DNA from: Mycolicibacterium helvum
GTDB lineage: Bacteria > Actinomycetota > Actinomycetes > Mycobacteriales > Mycobacteriaceae
Assembly: GCF_010731895.1 (NCBI RefSeq)
Contig: NZ_AP022596.1
Location: 372,001 to 436,000, forward strand
Reading direction: 5' to 3'
Length of the DNA: 64,000 bases
Numbering within the stretch: the stretch's first letter is position 1; the number at the start of each line of letters is the position of its first letter. The notes beneath the pieces were generated by a model. It was given only the letters and a program-made list of their open reading frames with translations, made no database searches and had not been told where the DNA came from. A program made the position numbers and the translations under genes. This document shows, in pieces, positions 8,839-17,734 of this stretch.

Positions 8839-10499
8839 TGATGACGAATACGCAGGCAGCTCAGCATGTCTGGGACTCCCGACGGACCGCGAAAGCCGAG
8901 CGGATGCGGGCCGGGGCCGCGCACAGCGACGCCAAGGTGATCCGACCAGGTGAGCTGGCGGATCTGTTGCACGTTGTGATCCGTCCTGGTGACCGGGTCG
9001 CTCTCGAGGGTGACAACCAGAAGCAGGCGGACTATCTGTCACGAACCCTCGCCGAGGGCGACCCCAAACGCCTCCACGGACTGCACATGCTGATCTCGTC
9101 GGTATCCCGCCCCGAGCACCTAGACCTGTTCGAACGCGGCATCGCCGACAAACTGGACCTGGCCTATGCCGGACCACAGAGTGTGCGGATCGCGCAGATG
9201 GTCGAGGACGGCACCGTACAGATCGGCGCCATCCACACCTACGTCGAGCTGTACGCACGGATGTTCGTCGACCTCGCGCCGCACGTCGTGCTGCTATGTG
9301 CCGAACAGGCCGACCGGGACGGCAACCTCTACACCGGACCCAACACCGAGGACACCCCCACGATTGCTGAGGCTGCCGCCTTTCACGACGGCGTGGTTAT
9401 CGTCCAGGCCAACGAGATCGTGGACACCACTGCGCTACCGCGGATCGACATCCCCTGCAGCTGGGTTGATTTCGTGGTCGCCGCCGACCGGCCGTTCGCC
9501 CTGGAGCCGTTGTTCACCCGCGACCCACGGCACATCGGTCCCGTCGAGATCCTCAAGGCGATGATCGCCATCCGCGGTGTCTACGAGCGCCACGAGGTGG
9601 TCTCGCTCAACCACGGGGTCGGATTCGACACCGCTGCAATCGAACTGCTGCTGCCCACCTACGGTGAGAGGCTCGGGCTCAAAGGGCGGATCGCCAGACA
9701 CTGGGTACTCAACCCGCACCCGACGCTGATCCCGGCCATCGAGTCCGGCTGGGTCGAATCGATCCACAGCTTCGGCGGCGAGTCCGGGATGAACAAATAC
9801 GCCGCGGCCCGGCCCGATGTCTTCTTCATCGGGGCCGACGGCTCGCTCCGGTCCAACCGGGTGTTGGCCCAGTTGGCCGGCCAGTATGCCATCGATATGT
9901 TCATCGGTTCCTCGCTGCAGATCGACGCCGACGCGAACTCCTCCACAGTGACCGACGGCCGGTTGTCGGGGTTTGGCGGTGCCCCGAACATGGGCCACGA
10001 TCCGCACGGCCGACGGCACTGCTCGACAGCGTGGCTCGACCTCGCCCACGGTGAGGGCGCTAGCAGACGCGGACGCAAACTCGTCGTGCAGATGGCCCAA
10101 ACATTCAGGGCCGGCGGTGTTCCCACGTTCGTCGAGACCCTGGACGCGGTCAACGTCGGCAAAGAGACCGGTATGCCGCTGCCACCGGTGATGATCTATG
10201 GCGACGACGTATCCCACGTGGTGACCGAAGAAGGAGTCGCCTACCTCTACAAGGCTCATTCCCTGGCTGACCGCCGCGCGGCCCTGGCCGCGATCGCCGG
10301 TGTCACCCCGGTCGGTCGCCGGGCGGAGGCAAAGCGGACCGAGGAGCTGCGACGCGGCGGGCTGGTCGCCTTCCCCGAGGACCTCAAGGTCGAGACCCGC
10401 CTTGCGAACCGGTCGCTCCTGGCCGCCCGGAGCATCGAAGATCTCGTCGCCTGGTCGGGCGGACTCTATGACCCGCCTTCACAGTTCAGGGACTGGTGA
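8838..10499 (+). CDS. mdcA: Malonate decarboxylase alpha subunit (malonate:ACP transferase)
   Basis: 553 residues from the ATG at 8838 (or 8841), the usual MdcA length. The N-terminus MMTNTQAAQHVWDSRRTAK and the CoA-transferase-like body (HSFGGESGMNKYAAARPD, GFGGAPNMGHDPHGRRH, and the closing LYDPPSQFRDW) are typical of MdcA. It transfers the acyl carrier protein from acetyl to malonate, giving malonyl-S-ACP. It opens a tightly packed operon: TGATG overlap with the lipoprotein esterase before it and GTGA overlap with mdcB after it. The longer reading frame starting at 8586 lies inside the esterase gene and is not used. Confidence 0.95.
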   Translation: MMTNTQAAQHVWDSRRTAKAERMRAGAAHSDAKVIRPGELADLLHVVIRPGDRVALEGDNQKQADYLSRTLAEGDPKRLHGLHMLISSVSRPEHLDLFERGIADKLDLAYAGPQSVRIAQMVEDGTVQIGAIHTYVELYARMFVDLAPHVVLLCAEQADRDGNLYTGPNTEDTPTIAEAAAFHDGVVIVQANEIVDTTALPRIDIPCSWVDFVVAADRPFALEPLFTRDPRHIGPVEILKAMIAIRGVYERHEVVSLNHGVGFDTAAIELLLPTYGERLGLKGRIARHWVLNPHPTLIPAIESGWVESIHSFGGESGMNKYAAARPDVFFIGADGSLRSNRVLAQLAGQYAIDMFIGSSLQIDADANSSTVTDGRLSGFGGAPNMGHDPHGRRHCSTAWLDLAHGEGASRRGRKLVVQMAQTFRAGGVPTFVETLDAVNVGKETGMPLPPVMIYGDDVSHVVTEEGVAYLYKAHSLADRRAALAAIAGVTPVGRRAEAKRTEELRRGGLVAFPEDLKVETRLANRSLLAARSIEDLVAWSGGLYDPPSQFRDW

Positions 10500-11353
10500 C
10501 CTCGATGATCACCACCACGCTGCGCACGGACATCGAGATCGCCGACCTGGCTGTGGCTGCTATCCGGGCCGAAGCCGATCTCACCCCCAAACCAGGACTG
10601 GTCGACCGACGGGGGTCCGGCGCACACACCGACATGGACCTTGCCATGTTGTACGCCTCGGCCGATTCCTTGCGTACTGCCTTCGCCGAATGTTCCTCCA
10701 CGGCAGAACAATCCCTGGACGCAGTTGATCTGCGGATCCAACTTGGCGCGATCGGGCGGACCGCCGAGCAGGAAATGCTGGCGACGACCGGCGGGGTGAA
10801 CACCCATCGTGGCGCTCTGTGGGCATTGGGCTTGCTGAGTGCGGGGGTGGCGCGCGGAGGAGGCCTCGAAACCGCCATCGATAGCGCGGCGCGCTTGGCC
10901 GCGATCCCCGACCCGCACGCCCCCGCCACAGCGATCTCACACGGAGCGCACGCCCGCCTATGCTACGGCGTTTCGGGCGCCGCAGGCGAAGCGCAGCAGG
11001 GATTCCCGCACGTTCGACATTATGCTCTGCCCGCCCTGTGGGCCGCCCGCCGCTCCGGCGCTGACGAGGGGTCTGCGCGGTTGGCGGCACTTCTGGCGCT
11101 GATGGCCACCCTGGACGACACCTGTGTGCTGCACCGCGGCGGCCCCGAGGGCCTGCGCATGCTGCAGTCGGGCGCACAGGCCGTGCTGGATGCCGGCGGC
11201 ATCGGCACACCGCAGGGTCGACGGAACTTCACCGCGCTGGACGCTATGTGCCTCACGCGGCGGCTGTCGCCTGGAGGGAGCGGAGATCTGTTGTCGGCCA
11301 CACTGTTTCTCGACGCACTGGACGAAAGGGGAGCTGATCCATGCAGACCCTGA
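10496..11353 (+). CDS. mdcB: Triphosphoribosyl-dephospho-CoA synthase
   Basis: 285 residues. Starts at a GTG whose last bases are the mdcA stop (GTGA). Sequence marks of the MdcB/CitG family are TPKPGLVDRRGSGAHTDMD, TTGGVNTHRGALWALG and a late SPGGSGDLLSATLFLD. It makes 2'-(5''-triphosphoribosyl)-3'-dephospho-CoA, the precursor of the prosthetic group that MdcG loads on the acyl carrier protein MdcC. The end overlaps mdcC by 13 nt. Cytoplasmic enzyme; confidence is high from both sequence and operon position. Confidence 0.93.
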   Translation: MTSMITTTLRTDIEIADLAVAAIRAEADLTPKPGLVDRRGSGAHTDMDLAMLYASADSLRTAFAECSSTAEQSLDAVDLRIQLGAIGRTAEQEMLATTGGVNTHRGALWALGLLSAGVARGGGLETAIDSAARLAAIPDPHAPATAISHGAHARLCYGVSGAAGEAQQGFPHVRHYALPALWAARRSGADEGSARLAALLALMATLDDTCVLHRGGPEGLRMLQSGAQAVLDAGGIGTPQGRRNFTALDAMCLTRRLSPGGSGDLLSATLFLDALDERGADPCRP

Positions 11354-11655
11354 ACTACCAGTTCCCGGCGCACGGCGTCGCGGCCAGGTCGGTGCACATC
11401 GGTGTCGTGGCCTCCGGGGATCTGGAGGTACTACTGGAGCCGCCGGCAGCTGGTGACGAGCCGGAGAGCGTCATCGTGCGGGTGCGCACCAGCGTCAACG
11501 GATTCGACACCGTATGGCACGACGTGTTGCAACGGTTCTTCAGCCGCACGCCGTTGGCTGGTCGCTGGGAACTCAACGACTTCGGCGCGACACCGGGAGT
11601 GGTGGATCTTCGGTTACGCCAAGCGTCAGAAGCTGCGAGCGGACGGACCTCATGA
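11341..11655 (+). CDS. mdcC: Malonate decarboxylase acyl carrier protein (delta subunit)
   Basis: 104 residues, normal for MdcC. Ser25 in ASGDLEVLL is in the position and motif (SGDLE) where the phosphoribosyl-dephospho-CoA group is attached in characterised MdcC proteins. The carrier shuttles malonyl and acetyl between MdcA and the decarboxylase core. The ATG lies inside the 3' end of mdcB; the stop overlaps the ATG of the mdcDE gene (ATGA), so stoichiometric translation by coupling is likely. Confidence 0.93.
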   Translation: MQTLNYQFPAHGVAARSVHIGVVASGDLEVLLEPPAAGDEPESVIVRVRTSVNGFDTVWHDVLQRFFSRTPLAGRWELNDFGATPGVVDLRLRQASEAASGRTS

Positions 11656-13409
11656 CTGAGGGCGAGGGCGCTACTGATCTGCTGGCAGGCCGGACGTGGC
11701 AGGAACTCCTTGCCCGACGTAGCTTCATCGAACTCGACGCACTCGGTCGAGCAGCTGCTCTGCTCGATTCCGACTCGCTGCGGGTGTTGGCGGGCCCCTT
11801 CGATCGACTCGAGTCCCCCTGGCTGGCACTACAAGGCATCACACCGCAGGCCGACGACGGCACTGTGATCGCCCGAGGCACGGTCAACGGGAGCCCCGTC
11901 GTGATCGCCGCCATTGAACAGGGCTTCCAGGGCGGCGGAACGGGTGAGGTGTCCGGAGCCAAGATCTCCCAAGCCCTGCTGCTGGCCGCAGCGGACTCCC
12001 AGGCGGGTACACCTACTTCCGGGGTGATCCTTTTCGAGACCGGCGGCGTCCGGCTGCAGGAAGCCAACCTCGGGCTCAACGCAGTCGCCGAAATATGTTC
12101 GGCTGTACTGGATCTGCGCCCGCATGCACCAGTGATCGGGATGGTGGCAGGCACTGTAGGCTCGTTCGGCGGAATGAGTATCGCCGCGGGCCTGTGCACG
12201 CGGCTGATTGTCACCCCGCAAGCCCGGATCGGGCTCGACGGACCCGCCGTCATCGAACAAGAAGGTGGCGTGGACGAATTCGACTCGCACGACCACACCC
12301 TCATCTGGGCAGTCGACGGCGGCGAGCAGCGTTACGCCACCGGATTGGCTGACGACCTCGTTCCCGACGACACGGACCGGCTACGCGCTGCACTGATCGA
12401 CGCAATCAAGGCCGGGGTGACGCAACCTGGACGCCACCGCAGCGAGCGCCTCGACGTCATAGCGTCCCGGCTCGCGACACTAGATCCCGCCGCTCAGCCC
12501 TGCGATCCGCGTGACCTGCGCACGCTGTGGGGTCGCTCGTACGAGCCGGTCGCCAAGGCTCCGCCGGTCAGCGCCACGTCCCTCACCAGCGCGCAACCGC
12601 CAACCACACGGGGTCGGACCTGGTTGCGGGCGCTTAGCGGGACGGCCACAGTCGAGGCGGTAATTCCCTCGGTCCTGTCGGCTACTACAGCCGAAGCCCG
12701 CTATCTGGCCGTAGTTCCAGACCCCGGTAACCGCTTCTACCGCGCCCGTGAGGGCGAGGTAGGCGTGACCGAAGCACTGGCGCTGGCTGAGGCTGTCCGC
12801 GATCTGGTCAGGGCAGACATGGCGACAAATACAGAGCTCAAGCGAGCGATCATCGCCGTCGTCGATCTGCCCAGTCAGGCCTACGGCCGATATGAGGAGA
12901 TGGCAGGCCTGCACCAGGCAATGGCCGCCAGCACCGACGCCTACCACACCGCACGAGTCGCCGGCCATCCGGTAATAGCCGTCGTCGTCGGCACCGCCCT
13001 GTCGGGTGGCTTCCTCACTCACGGCCTGCAGGCCAACCAGATCCTGGCTCTCAATGATCCCGGCGTTGAAATTCACGCCATGCACAAAGCAGCCGCCGCC
13101 CGGATCACCCTCCGCACAGTGGACGAACTCGATGAGATCGCCAAAACCGTTGTGCCGATGAGCTACAACGTCACAGACTGGGCAAGACTCGGGTTCTGTG
13201 ACGCGCTGCTGAAAGTCGAGAATGCCGACGAACCAACGTCACACGACATCGAGGCTGTCGACACCGCGATCGCCGGCGCCGTCCAGCGCGCCCGCGGCGG
13301 ACCTGTCGACCTGTCCAACCGGTTCGACTCGGACGCAGCCGTGAAAACCAGGCAGGCTTCGAGGGCAGTCCGTGAACTGCTTGCCCGGCAATGGAATACG
13401 GCAGTCTGA
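11652..13409 (+). CDS. mdcDE: Malonate decarboxylase beta-gamma fusion (MdcD + MdcE in one chain)
   Basis: 585 residues. The first ~300 are MdcD-like (ARRSFIELDALGRAAALLDS, GGTGEVSGAKISQALLLA, GGVRLQEANLGLNAV, AGTVGSFGGMSIAAGLC), and residues ~335-585 are MdcE-like (PDPGNRFYRAREGEVGVTEA, GTALSGGFLTHGLQANQI, then HAMHKAAAARI). Both are crotonase-like halves related to acetyl-CoA carboxylase carboxyltransferase; together they decarboxylate malonyl-S-ACP to acetyl-S-ACP without biotin. In characterised systems (Klebsiella, Pseudomonas) they are separate genes. No stop or slippage signal was seen at the joint, which is rich in Ala, Pro, Thr and Ser. Translation starts at the ATGA overlap with mdcC; the longer frame from 11514 is not used. 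Confidence 0.93.
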   Translation: MTEGEGATDLLAGRTWQELLARRSFIELDALGRAAALLDSDSLRVLAGPFDRLESPWLALQGITPQADDGTVIARGTVNGSPVVIAAIEQGFQGGGTGEVSGAKISQALLLAAADSQAGTPTSGVILFETGGVRLQEANLGLNAVAEICSAVLDLRPHAPVIGMVAGTVGSFGGMSIAAGLCTRLIVTPQARIGLDGPAVIEQEGGVDEFDSHDHTLIWAVDGGEQRYATGLADDLVPDDTDRLRAALIDAIKAGVTQPGRHRSERLDVIASRLATLDPAAQPCDPRDLRTLWGRSYEPVAKAPPVSATSLTSAQPPTTRGRTWLRALSGTATVEAVIPSVLSATTAEARYLAVVPDPGNRFYRAREGEVGVTEALALAEAVRDLVRADMATNTELKRAIIAVVDLPSQAYGRYEEMAGLHQAMAASTDAYHTARVAGHPVIAVVVGTALSGGFLTHGLQANQILALNDPGVEIHAMHKAAAARITLRTVDELDEIAKTVVPMSYNVTDWARLGFCDALLKVENADEPTSHDIEAVDTAIAGAVQRARGGPVDLSNRFDSDAAVKTRQASRAVRELLARQWNTAV

Positions 13410-13410
13410 T

Positions 13411-14019
13411 ATGGCGATGCCTGGACCGCACGACTTGCTGCGGCTGTCCACAGCGGTGCCGGCCACCGGCGCTCCGGAGTGGATTGCCGAGACGCTGCGC
13501 GCCGCACCGTGGGTCGTCGTTCGGCGCGGCATCGCACCGAACGGGCTGATACCTGTCGGGGTGCGCGGAATCAATCGATCCGAACGGTACGCCACCGAGG
13601 TGTACCCCGGGGTTATCTGCGAGATGGTGGCTCCTGAGGATCTGGCGCACGTCGCGGTGTCTGACGAACTGCCCGCGCTAAGCACACTGAAAAATGTTCG
13701 ATGTCTGCTTGCCGACGCCGACCTGCCGTGGGGACCGACCGGCAGCGTCGGCTTCGCACTCGCTACCGGGTTGGCTACGGCCACACCCGACAGCGATCTC
13801 GACCTGCTGGTCCGGGCCCCCCAAGGCGTGACCGAGGCATTGCCTGCGTTGGTCCAGCTACACGACCAATTCCGTTCGCTGGCGGCACGAGTGGATTGCC
13901 AGGTCGAAACACCGAGTGGCGCAGTCGCGCTGGCCGAACTGGTCGGCAGACAACCTGACATCATGGTGCGAACAGCGCGGGGACCTTGTCTCATGCCGCG
14001 CATCGTCGCTATCTCGTGA
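13411..14019 (+). CDS. mdcG: Malonate decarboxylase holo-ACP synthase (nucleotidyltransferase)
   Basis: 202 residues from the ATG one base after the mdcDE stop. The nucleotidyltransferase signature WGPTGSVGFALATGLATAT followed by PDSDLDLLVR supplies the acidic metal-binding residues of the MdcG/CitX group. It attaches the phosphoribosyl-dephospho-CoA made by MdcB to Ser25 of MdcC. An upstream in-frame ATG at 13372 falls inside mdcDE and is less likely. The stop overlaps the mdcH GTG (GTGA). Confidence 0.93.
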   Translation: MAMPGPHDLLRLSTAVPATGAPEWIAETLRAAPWVVVRRGIAPNGLIPVGVRGINRSERYATEVYPGVICEMVAPEDLAHVAVSDELPALSTLKNVRCLLADADLPWGPTGSVGFALATGLATATPDSDLDLLVRAPQGVTEALPALVQLHDQFRSLAARVDCQVETPSGAVALAELVGRQPDIMVRTARGPCLMPRIVAIS

Positions 14020-14978
14020 GCCTCGCGTTCCTGTTCCCCGGCCAGGGGTCGCAGCAGTCGGGCATGCTGCACAACCTGCCCGACAGTCCGGCGGTTTCGG
14101 AGGTACTTGCCGAATCACACTCGCAACTACACGCACTCGGCCTCGCCCATGATCTCGACAGCGATTCGGCCCTCGAGAGCACCGTCAACGTCCAGCTTGC
14201 TCTACTGATCGCAGGCGTGGCCTGTGCCCGAGCGCTTATCTCCGACCACGGCCTGAGTCCGCAGTTCGTTGCCGGCCACTCGGTTGGCGCCTTCGCTGCC
14301 GCCGTCACCACCGACGTCATCACCCTCACCGACGCTATGGTCGCGGTCGCAATCCGCGGCCAGCTGATGGAACTGGCTTGTGCACAAGGTGACTGGGGTA
14401 TGGCCGCACTGAGCGGCCTACCTACCCGCGCCGCCGTCGAGATCGCGCGGGAGGTCAGCACCGACGACGAACCGCTCTGGCCGGCGAACATCAACAGCGC
14501 CACCCAGACCGTCTTCAGCGGCACCGCAGCGGCGTTGCACGCCGCCGCCGACGCTGCCAAGCGAGCAGGCGCGCTCAACTACGAACGGCTCAATGTGTCG
14601 GTAGCCTCCCACTGCCCTCAGCAACAGGACACCGCAAGGCAACTCGCAGCACACCTGACGCGGCTACCGCGTCGCATGCCCACCGCCACCTACCTCATGA
14701 ACACCAGTGGCCGGGCAACAAAGTCAGGCGAGGCAGTGCTCCACGACCTCGCACACGCGGTGGCGCTGCCGGTTCAGTGGTACGACGCCACCCAGCTGAT
14801 GGCCGAACTCGGCGTTACCTGCGCAATCGAGTCCCGACCGGGTCATGTGCTCAGCCGGCTAGTGGCGTCGTCTATCCCCGAAATAAGGGCCATCGCAGTC
14901 GAAGACGACGACTTTGCGCTCGCTGCACGCCGCGCTCGCCGATTCTCAGGCCGCGACCCCTATCACCTAAGCGACTGA
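14016..14978 (+). CDS. mdcH: Malonyl-CoA:ACP transacylase of malonate decarboxylase (epsilon subunit)
   Basis: 320 residues from the GTG overlapping the mdcG stop. It has the FabD-type acyltransferase marks: FLFPGQGSQ at the N-terminus, the nucleophile GHSVGAF and a late ESRPGHVL with the catalytic His. MdcH primes the carrier protein with malonyl from malonyl-CoA so that the cycle can start. It closes the operon; the next gene (SDR copy 2) is convergent 38 nt away. No malonate transporter (MdcL/M, MdcF) and no MdcR regulator lie in the window, so uptake and control must be encoded elsewhere or by the LuxR genes nearby. Confidence 0.93.
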   Translation: MSLAFLFPGQGSQQSGMLHNLPDSPAVSEVLAESHSQLHALGLAHDLDSDSALESTVNVQLALLIAGVACARALISDHGLSPQFVAGHSVGAFAAAVTTDVITLTDAMVAVAIRGQLMELACAQGDWGMAALSGLPTRAAVEIAREVSTDDEPLWPANINSATQTVFSGTAAALHAAADAAKRAGALNYERLNVSVASHCPQQQDTARQLAAHLTRLPRRMPTATYLMNTSGRATKSGEAVLHDLAHAVALPVQWYDATQLMAELGVTCAIESRPGHVLSRLVASSIPEIRAIAVEDDDFALAARRARRFSGRDPYHLSD

Positions 14979-15016
14979 TGCGGTGGCCTGCTCGCGTGGC
15001 GTCCGAGTCGCCGCGC

Positions 15017-15766
15017 CTAGCTGGAGGCGGCCTTCACCAGCTGTGGGTATACACCTTCAATGGGGCCGGAGAGAGCCTCCTTCACCGTCCTGCTGCGCCA
15101 GTCGGCGACGACTTCAAAGTCACCGGCCAAGAGCCCCTCGTATGCGATCCGGACGATATCGGCGGGGCTTTCTTTGCCTTCCTCGTCGATCGTCGCGATC
15201 ATCGGGGTATCGGTGTAGCCCAGATGAAGTCCCAGCACATGGGTGCCCTGGCCGGCCAGCTCGAGGCGCAGCGTGTTGGTCGCCGACCAGAACGCCGATT
15301 TCGACGCGCTGTAAGCGCCGTGGCCGCCTGATACCGGCTCGCTGGGGTCACCGACGAACCAGCTCAACACTGAGTGCACATGCAGGAACGCGCCCCCACC
15401 GTTGTTGCCGACGACTGGCGCGAAGGTGCGCGCCACCTCCAGTGCGCCGAAGAAGTTGGTGTCGAACGTCCGTCGAACCTCAGCCATGGGCAGATGAAGC
15501 AACCGGTCCGGCAGGATCGCGATCGCCGCGTTGTTCACCACGATCGTGGTATCCGAGGCGGCTTCGGCCGCAGCGTTGATCGAATTGCTATCGGTGACAT
15601 CGAGGGCCAACGGCACGATGCGGCTGTCCTTCCAGTCGCGCGGGCGCCGCGCAGTGGCGTATACCTTGCTGGCACCGCGGTCGAGGGCTTGCCGGACGAA
15701 CTCAACGCCCAGACCGCCATTAGCGCCGGTGACCAAAACGACTGCCCCATCAAGAGAAGTGGACAT
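15017..15766 (-). CDS. Short-chain dehydrogenase/reductase (SDR), copy 2
   Basis: 249 residues from the ATG at 15766 with AAAGG about 8 nt upstream; the codon before it is a TTG that could also be read as a start. TGANGGLG and YSASK match copy 1 at 4696-5442, and the chains are roughly 87% identical by eye. The NNAG motif of copy 1 is NNAA here, a small departure in a structural motif. Transcribed divergently from the HxlR gene; the 177-nt spacer holds inverted repeats, so HxlR probably controls it. The substrate is unknown. Confidence 0.9.
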   Translation of the reverse strand: MSTSLDGAVVLVTGANGGLGVEFVRQALDRGASKVYATARRPRDWKDSRIVPLALDVTDSNSINAAAEAASDTTIVVNNAAIAILPDRLLHLPMAEVRRTFDTNFFGALEVARTFAPVVGNNGGGAFLHVHSVLSWFVGDPSEPVSGGHGAYSASKSAFWSATNTLRLELAGQGTHVLGLHLGYTDTPMIATIDEEGKESPADIVRIAYEGLLAGDFEVVADWRSRTVKEALSGPIEGVYPQLVKAASS

Positions 15767-15859
15767 CAAAACAACCTTTCGAATGACGACTGACTAACCA
15801 GGCAGGCGCGCAACGGATCCCGAGCTGCGAGCTCTATGCCACATGCCACATGCCAGAGG

Positions 15860-15928
15860 AGACCGCGTACCGGTCTGTTACCTCCATGCGTGTTACGCCA
15901 GCATATAAGGCTGAGTTGCGTTTTGCAA
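15860..15928. promoter_or_regulatory. Inverted repeats in the SDR/HxlR divergent promoter
   Basis: AGACCG-CGTAC-CGGTCT at 15860-15876 is a perfect 6-bp dyad, and TTGC-GTTTT-GCAA at 15916-15928 is a shorter dyad 15 nt before the HxlR start. Two copies of CCACATG stand just upstream (around 15838-15855). HxlR-type regulators usually bind such dyads in the spacer shared with their target gene. Assignment is from position; no binding data. Confidence 0.45.
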
Positions 15929-15943
15929 TGTAGAGTGGAGCGC

Positions 15944-16513
15944 ATGAGCTTCGCTGCGCATCCCCGGGATGGGCAGGGGTTGTGCCCACATGGCAGCGGC
16001 GTTCCCGTGCCGTATGAGATCAATGCACATACCAATTACGCTGAGGACGTGGACACTTCGCCCCCGCGTTTCGAGCCGCCGAATGCGGTTTGCGCAATCG
16101 AGCGGGCACTGGCTGTCATAGGCGAACGATGGTCGCTGCTGATACTTCGGGAGTGTCATATGGGAGTCACCCGGTTTGCCGACTTCCGGGACAACCTTGG
16201 GATCGCCACGAACATCCTCAGCGCCCGACTCGACAAGTTGGTATCCGCGGGAGTACTGGACAGGGAGGACTATCAACGTCCTGGCGAGCGCCCCCGCCAG
16301 GAATATCACCTGACCCAGTCCGGCCGAGACCTCTTGGTGGTGCTGGGCGCGCTCCAACAGTGGGGCGATGAGCACCTGCCGTTACCAGCCGGGCCGGTGA
16401 GCGCTCGGTGTCACCGCGACAGCGGCAGACCGGTGGCTGTCCAGTTTGTGGATGCATCTGGGCTCGCGCTCGACGCCGAGGAAATCCAGCTCGACGGCCC
16501 AGTTCACCAGTGA
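15944..16513 (+). CDS. HxlR/MarR-type winged-helix transcriptional regulator
   Basis: 189 residues from the ATG at 15944, chosen for GTGGAG 3-4 nt upstream. The HxlR domain covers about residues 47-145: CAIERALAVIGERWSLLILR, FADFRDNLGIATNILSARLD, LVSAGVLDREDYQ, then a Tyr-containing wing and LTQSGRDLLVVL. The extra C-terminal ~45 residues look unstructured. It is divergent from SDR copy 2, the likely target. Its last 10 bp overlap the broken Fic gene on the other strand. Typical role: repressor or activator responding to quinones, aldehydes or electrophiles; the signal here is unknown. Confidence 0.88.
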   Translation: MSFAAHPRDGQGLCPHGSGVPVPYEINAHTNYAEDVDTSPPRFEPPNAVCAIERALAVIGERWSLLILRECHMGVTRFADFRDNLGIATNILSARLDKLVSAGVLDREDYQRPGERPRQEYHLTQSGRDLLVVLGALQQWGDEHLPLPAGPVSARCHRDSGRPVAVQFVDASGLALDAEEIQLDGPVHQ

Positions 16514-17280
16514 CGCCGCCCGTTGCCGATCGCCAGAATGGTGGCTTGCGAGAAGCTCTCGACGATCGGCGCGGCGTCACCGTCGCGATAGCTCGTCAAT
16601 GCGGCGAAGTACGCGCCGGTGTCGGCCAACAGCCCAGCTGAGACTGGCACCGTCACCTGACGCGTCAAACCCTTGGTGCGCAGCATCGCTTGCACCAGCG
16701 CGCGGCCCGTACGGCCGTTGCCGTCGGTAAAGGGGTGGATGGTCTCGAACTGCGCGTGGCTCACCGCGATCTGCGGCAGGGCGGGCACGTCGACCCGGTG
16801 CGCGAACGCGATCAGATCGCTGATCGCCCCAGGGATCAGCTCATGGCGCGGGCCGACGAACGTCGCACCGATCGGAGTGGACGGCCGCCGCTCCACACCG
16901 GCTCGGCGCGGAACTCACCTGGGGTGTGGCGGGGATCGTTGAGCATCAACGCGCGGTGCATCGCTCGGATAGCGTTCGCGTCCACGGTGTCGGACAGCGC
17001 GACCACTGCTTGCATCGCAGCGGTGTTGGCGACGACCAGGGCCGCATTTTTGCTTGGCCTTGCCACTGGGCAACTCGGCCTCGCCGATGGCTCGTTCTGA
17101 GGCGGTGTGGTTTTCAATCTGCGAACTGGCAGCGGACTCCGACCGCAGCAACACTGACGCGAACGGTGCGATCTCGCGGCTGGCCGACTCAGCGTCGGCC
17201 AGCACCGACGGCGGCAAGTCGAGGGCCGGGTCGGCGATACTGGCGGGCACAGCGGGGCGATAGGTGCGGTACTTGGGCAA
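16504..17280 (-). pseudogene. Degraded Fic-domain AMP-transferase gene
   Basis: Three minus-strand frames together spell a Fic protein homologous to the intact gene at 28619-29818. Frame one (from 17280) gives SVLLRSESAASSQIEN with the class II inhibitory motif; frame two gives NAALVVANTAAMQAVVALSD; frame three gives HPFTDGNGRTGRAL, an intact Fic motif. At least two frameshifts are therefore needed, a stretch equivalent to FDAELGH is missing, and the chain stops right after the Fic domain (NGRRHW), losing the ~100-residue winged-helix end. The 3' end overlaps the HxlR gene. No functional full-length product is expected. Confidence 0.8.
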
Positions 17281-17372
17281 CGCTCGCCCCGCATGCCTCC
17301 CCTGCGGCTCCCCAACGGACGCCCTCGCGATCGACAGGGCTAAGTGAAGTCACCACCGCGGTTTAACTTCAT

Positions 17373-17600
17373 TTATCGGACTAGGTGAAGTTGCTTTGCA
17401 AATCTGACTTCAGCTAGCAAATCAGTCGTGTGCCCGATATCCGGGCCAGCCCCACCAACCCTCTCTGCAAAAGTGCGAATCGCGGCACCTCGGACTATGT
17501 CCCGGACACCGGCGGCGTGGGCGTGTTTCACGGTCGCCAGTCCAATTCCGGCGCTGCCGCCGATCAGAACAACGGCCTGTCCGGACAGCTCATTGGTCAC
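17373..17600 (-). pseudogene. SDR N-terminal fragment
   Basis: 75 codons from a GTG at 17600 with GGAG upstream. LSGQAVVLIGGSAGIGLATV is an SDR nucleotide-binding start (GGSAGIGLA), but homology fades after ~30 residues and the frame ends at once, so most of the ~250-residue enzyme is lost. It lies between the decayed Fic gene and the second LuxR regulator, in a patch that looks like debris. Confidence 0.6.
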
Positions 17601-17734
17601 GGTGGTCTCCTCACCATTGCGGCGCGCAGTCCGGCCACTCTAGCTAGCTGTGAGAATACTGTGCGAGAGCGTGTTTGCGCTGCTCACACCGTAGACTCAC
17701 CCCGACATCAAGCTCGATAAGAGGGCAAGGTGAG

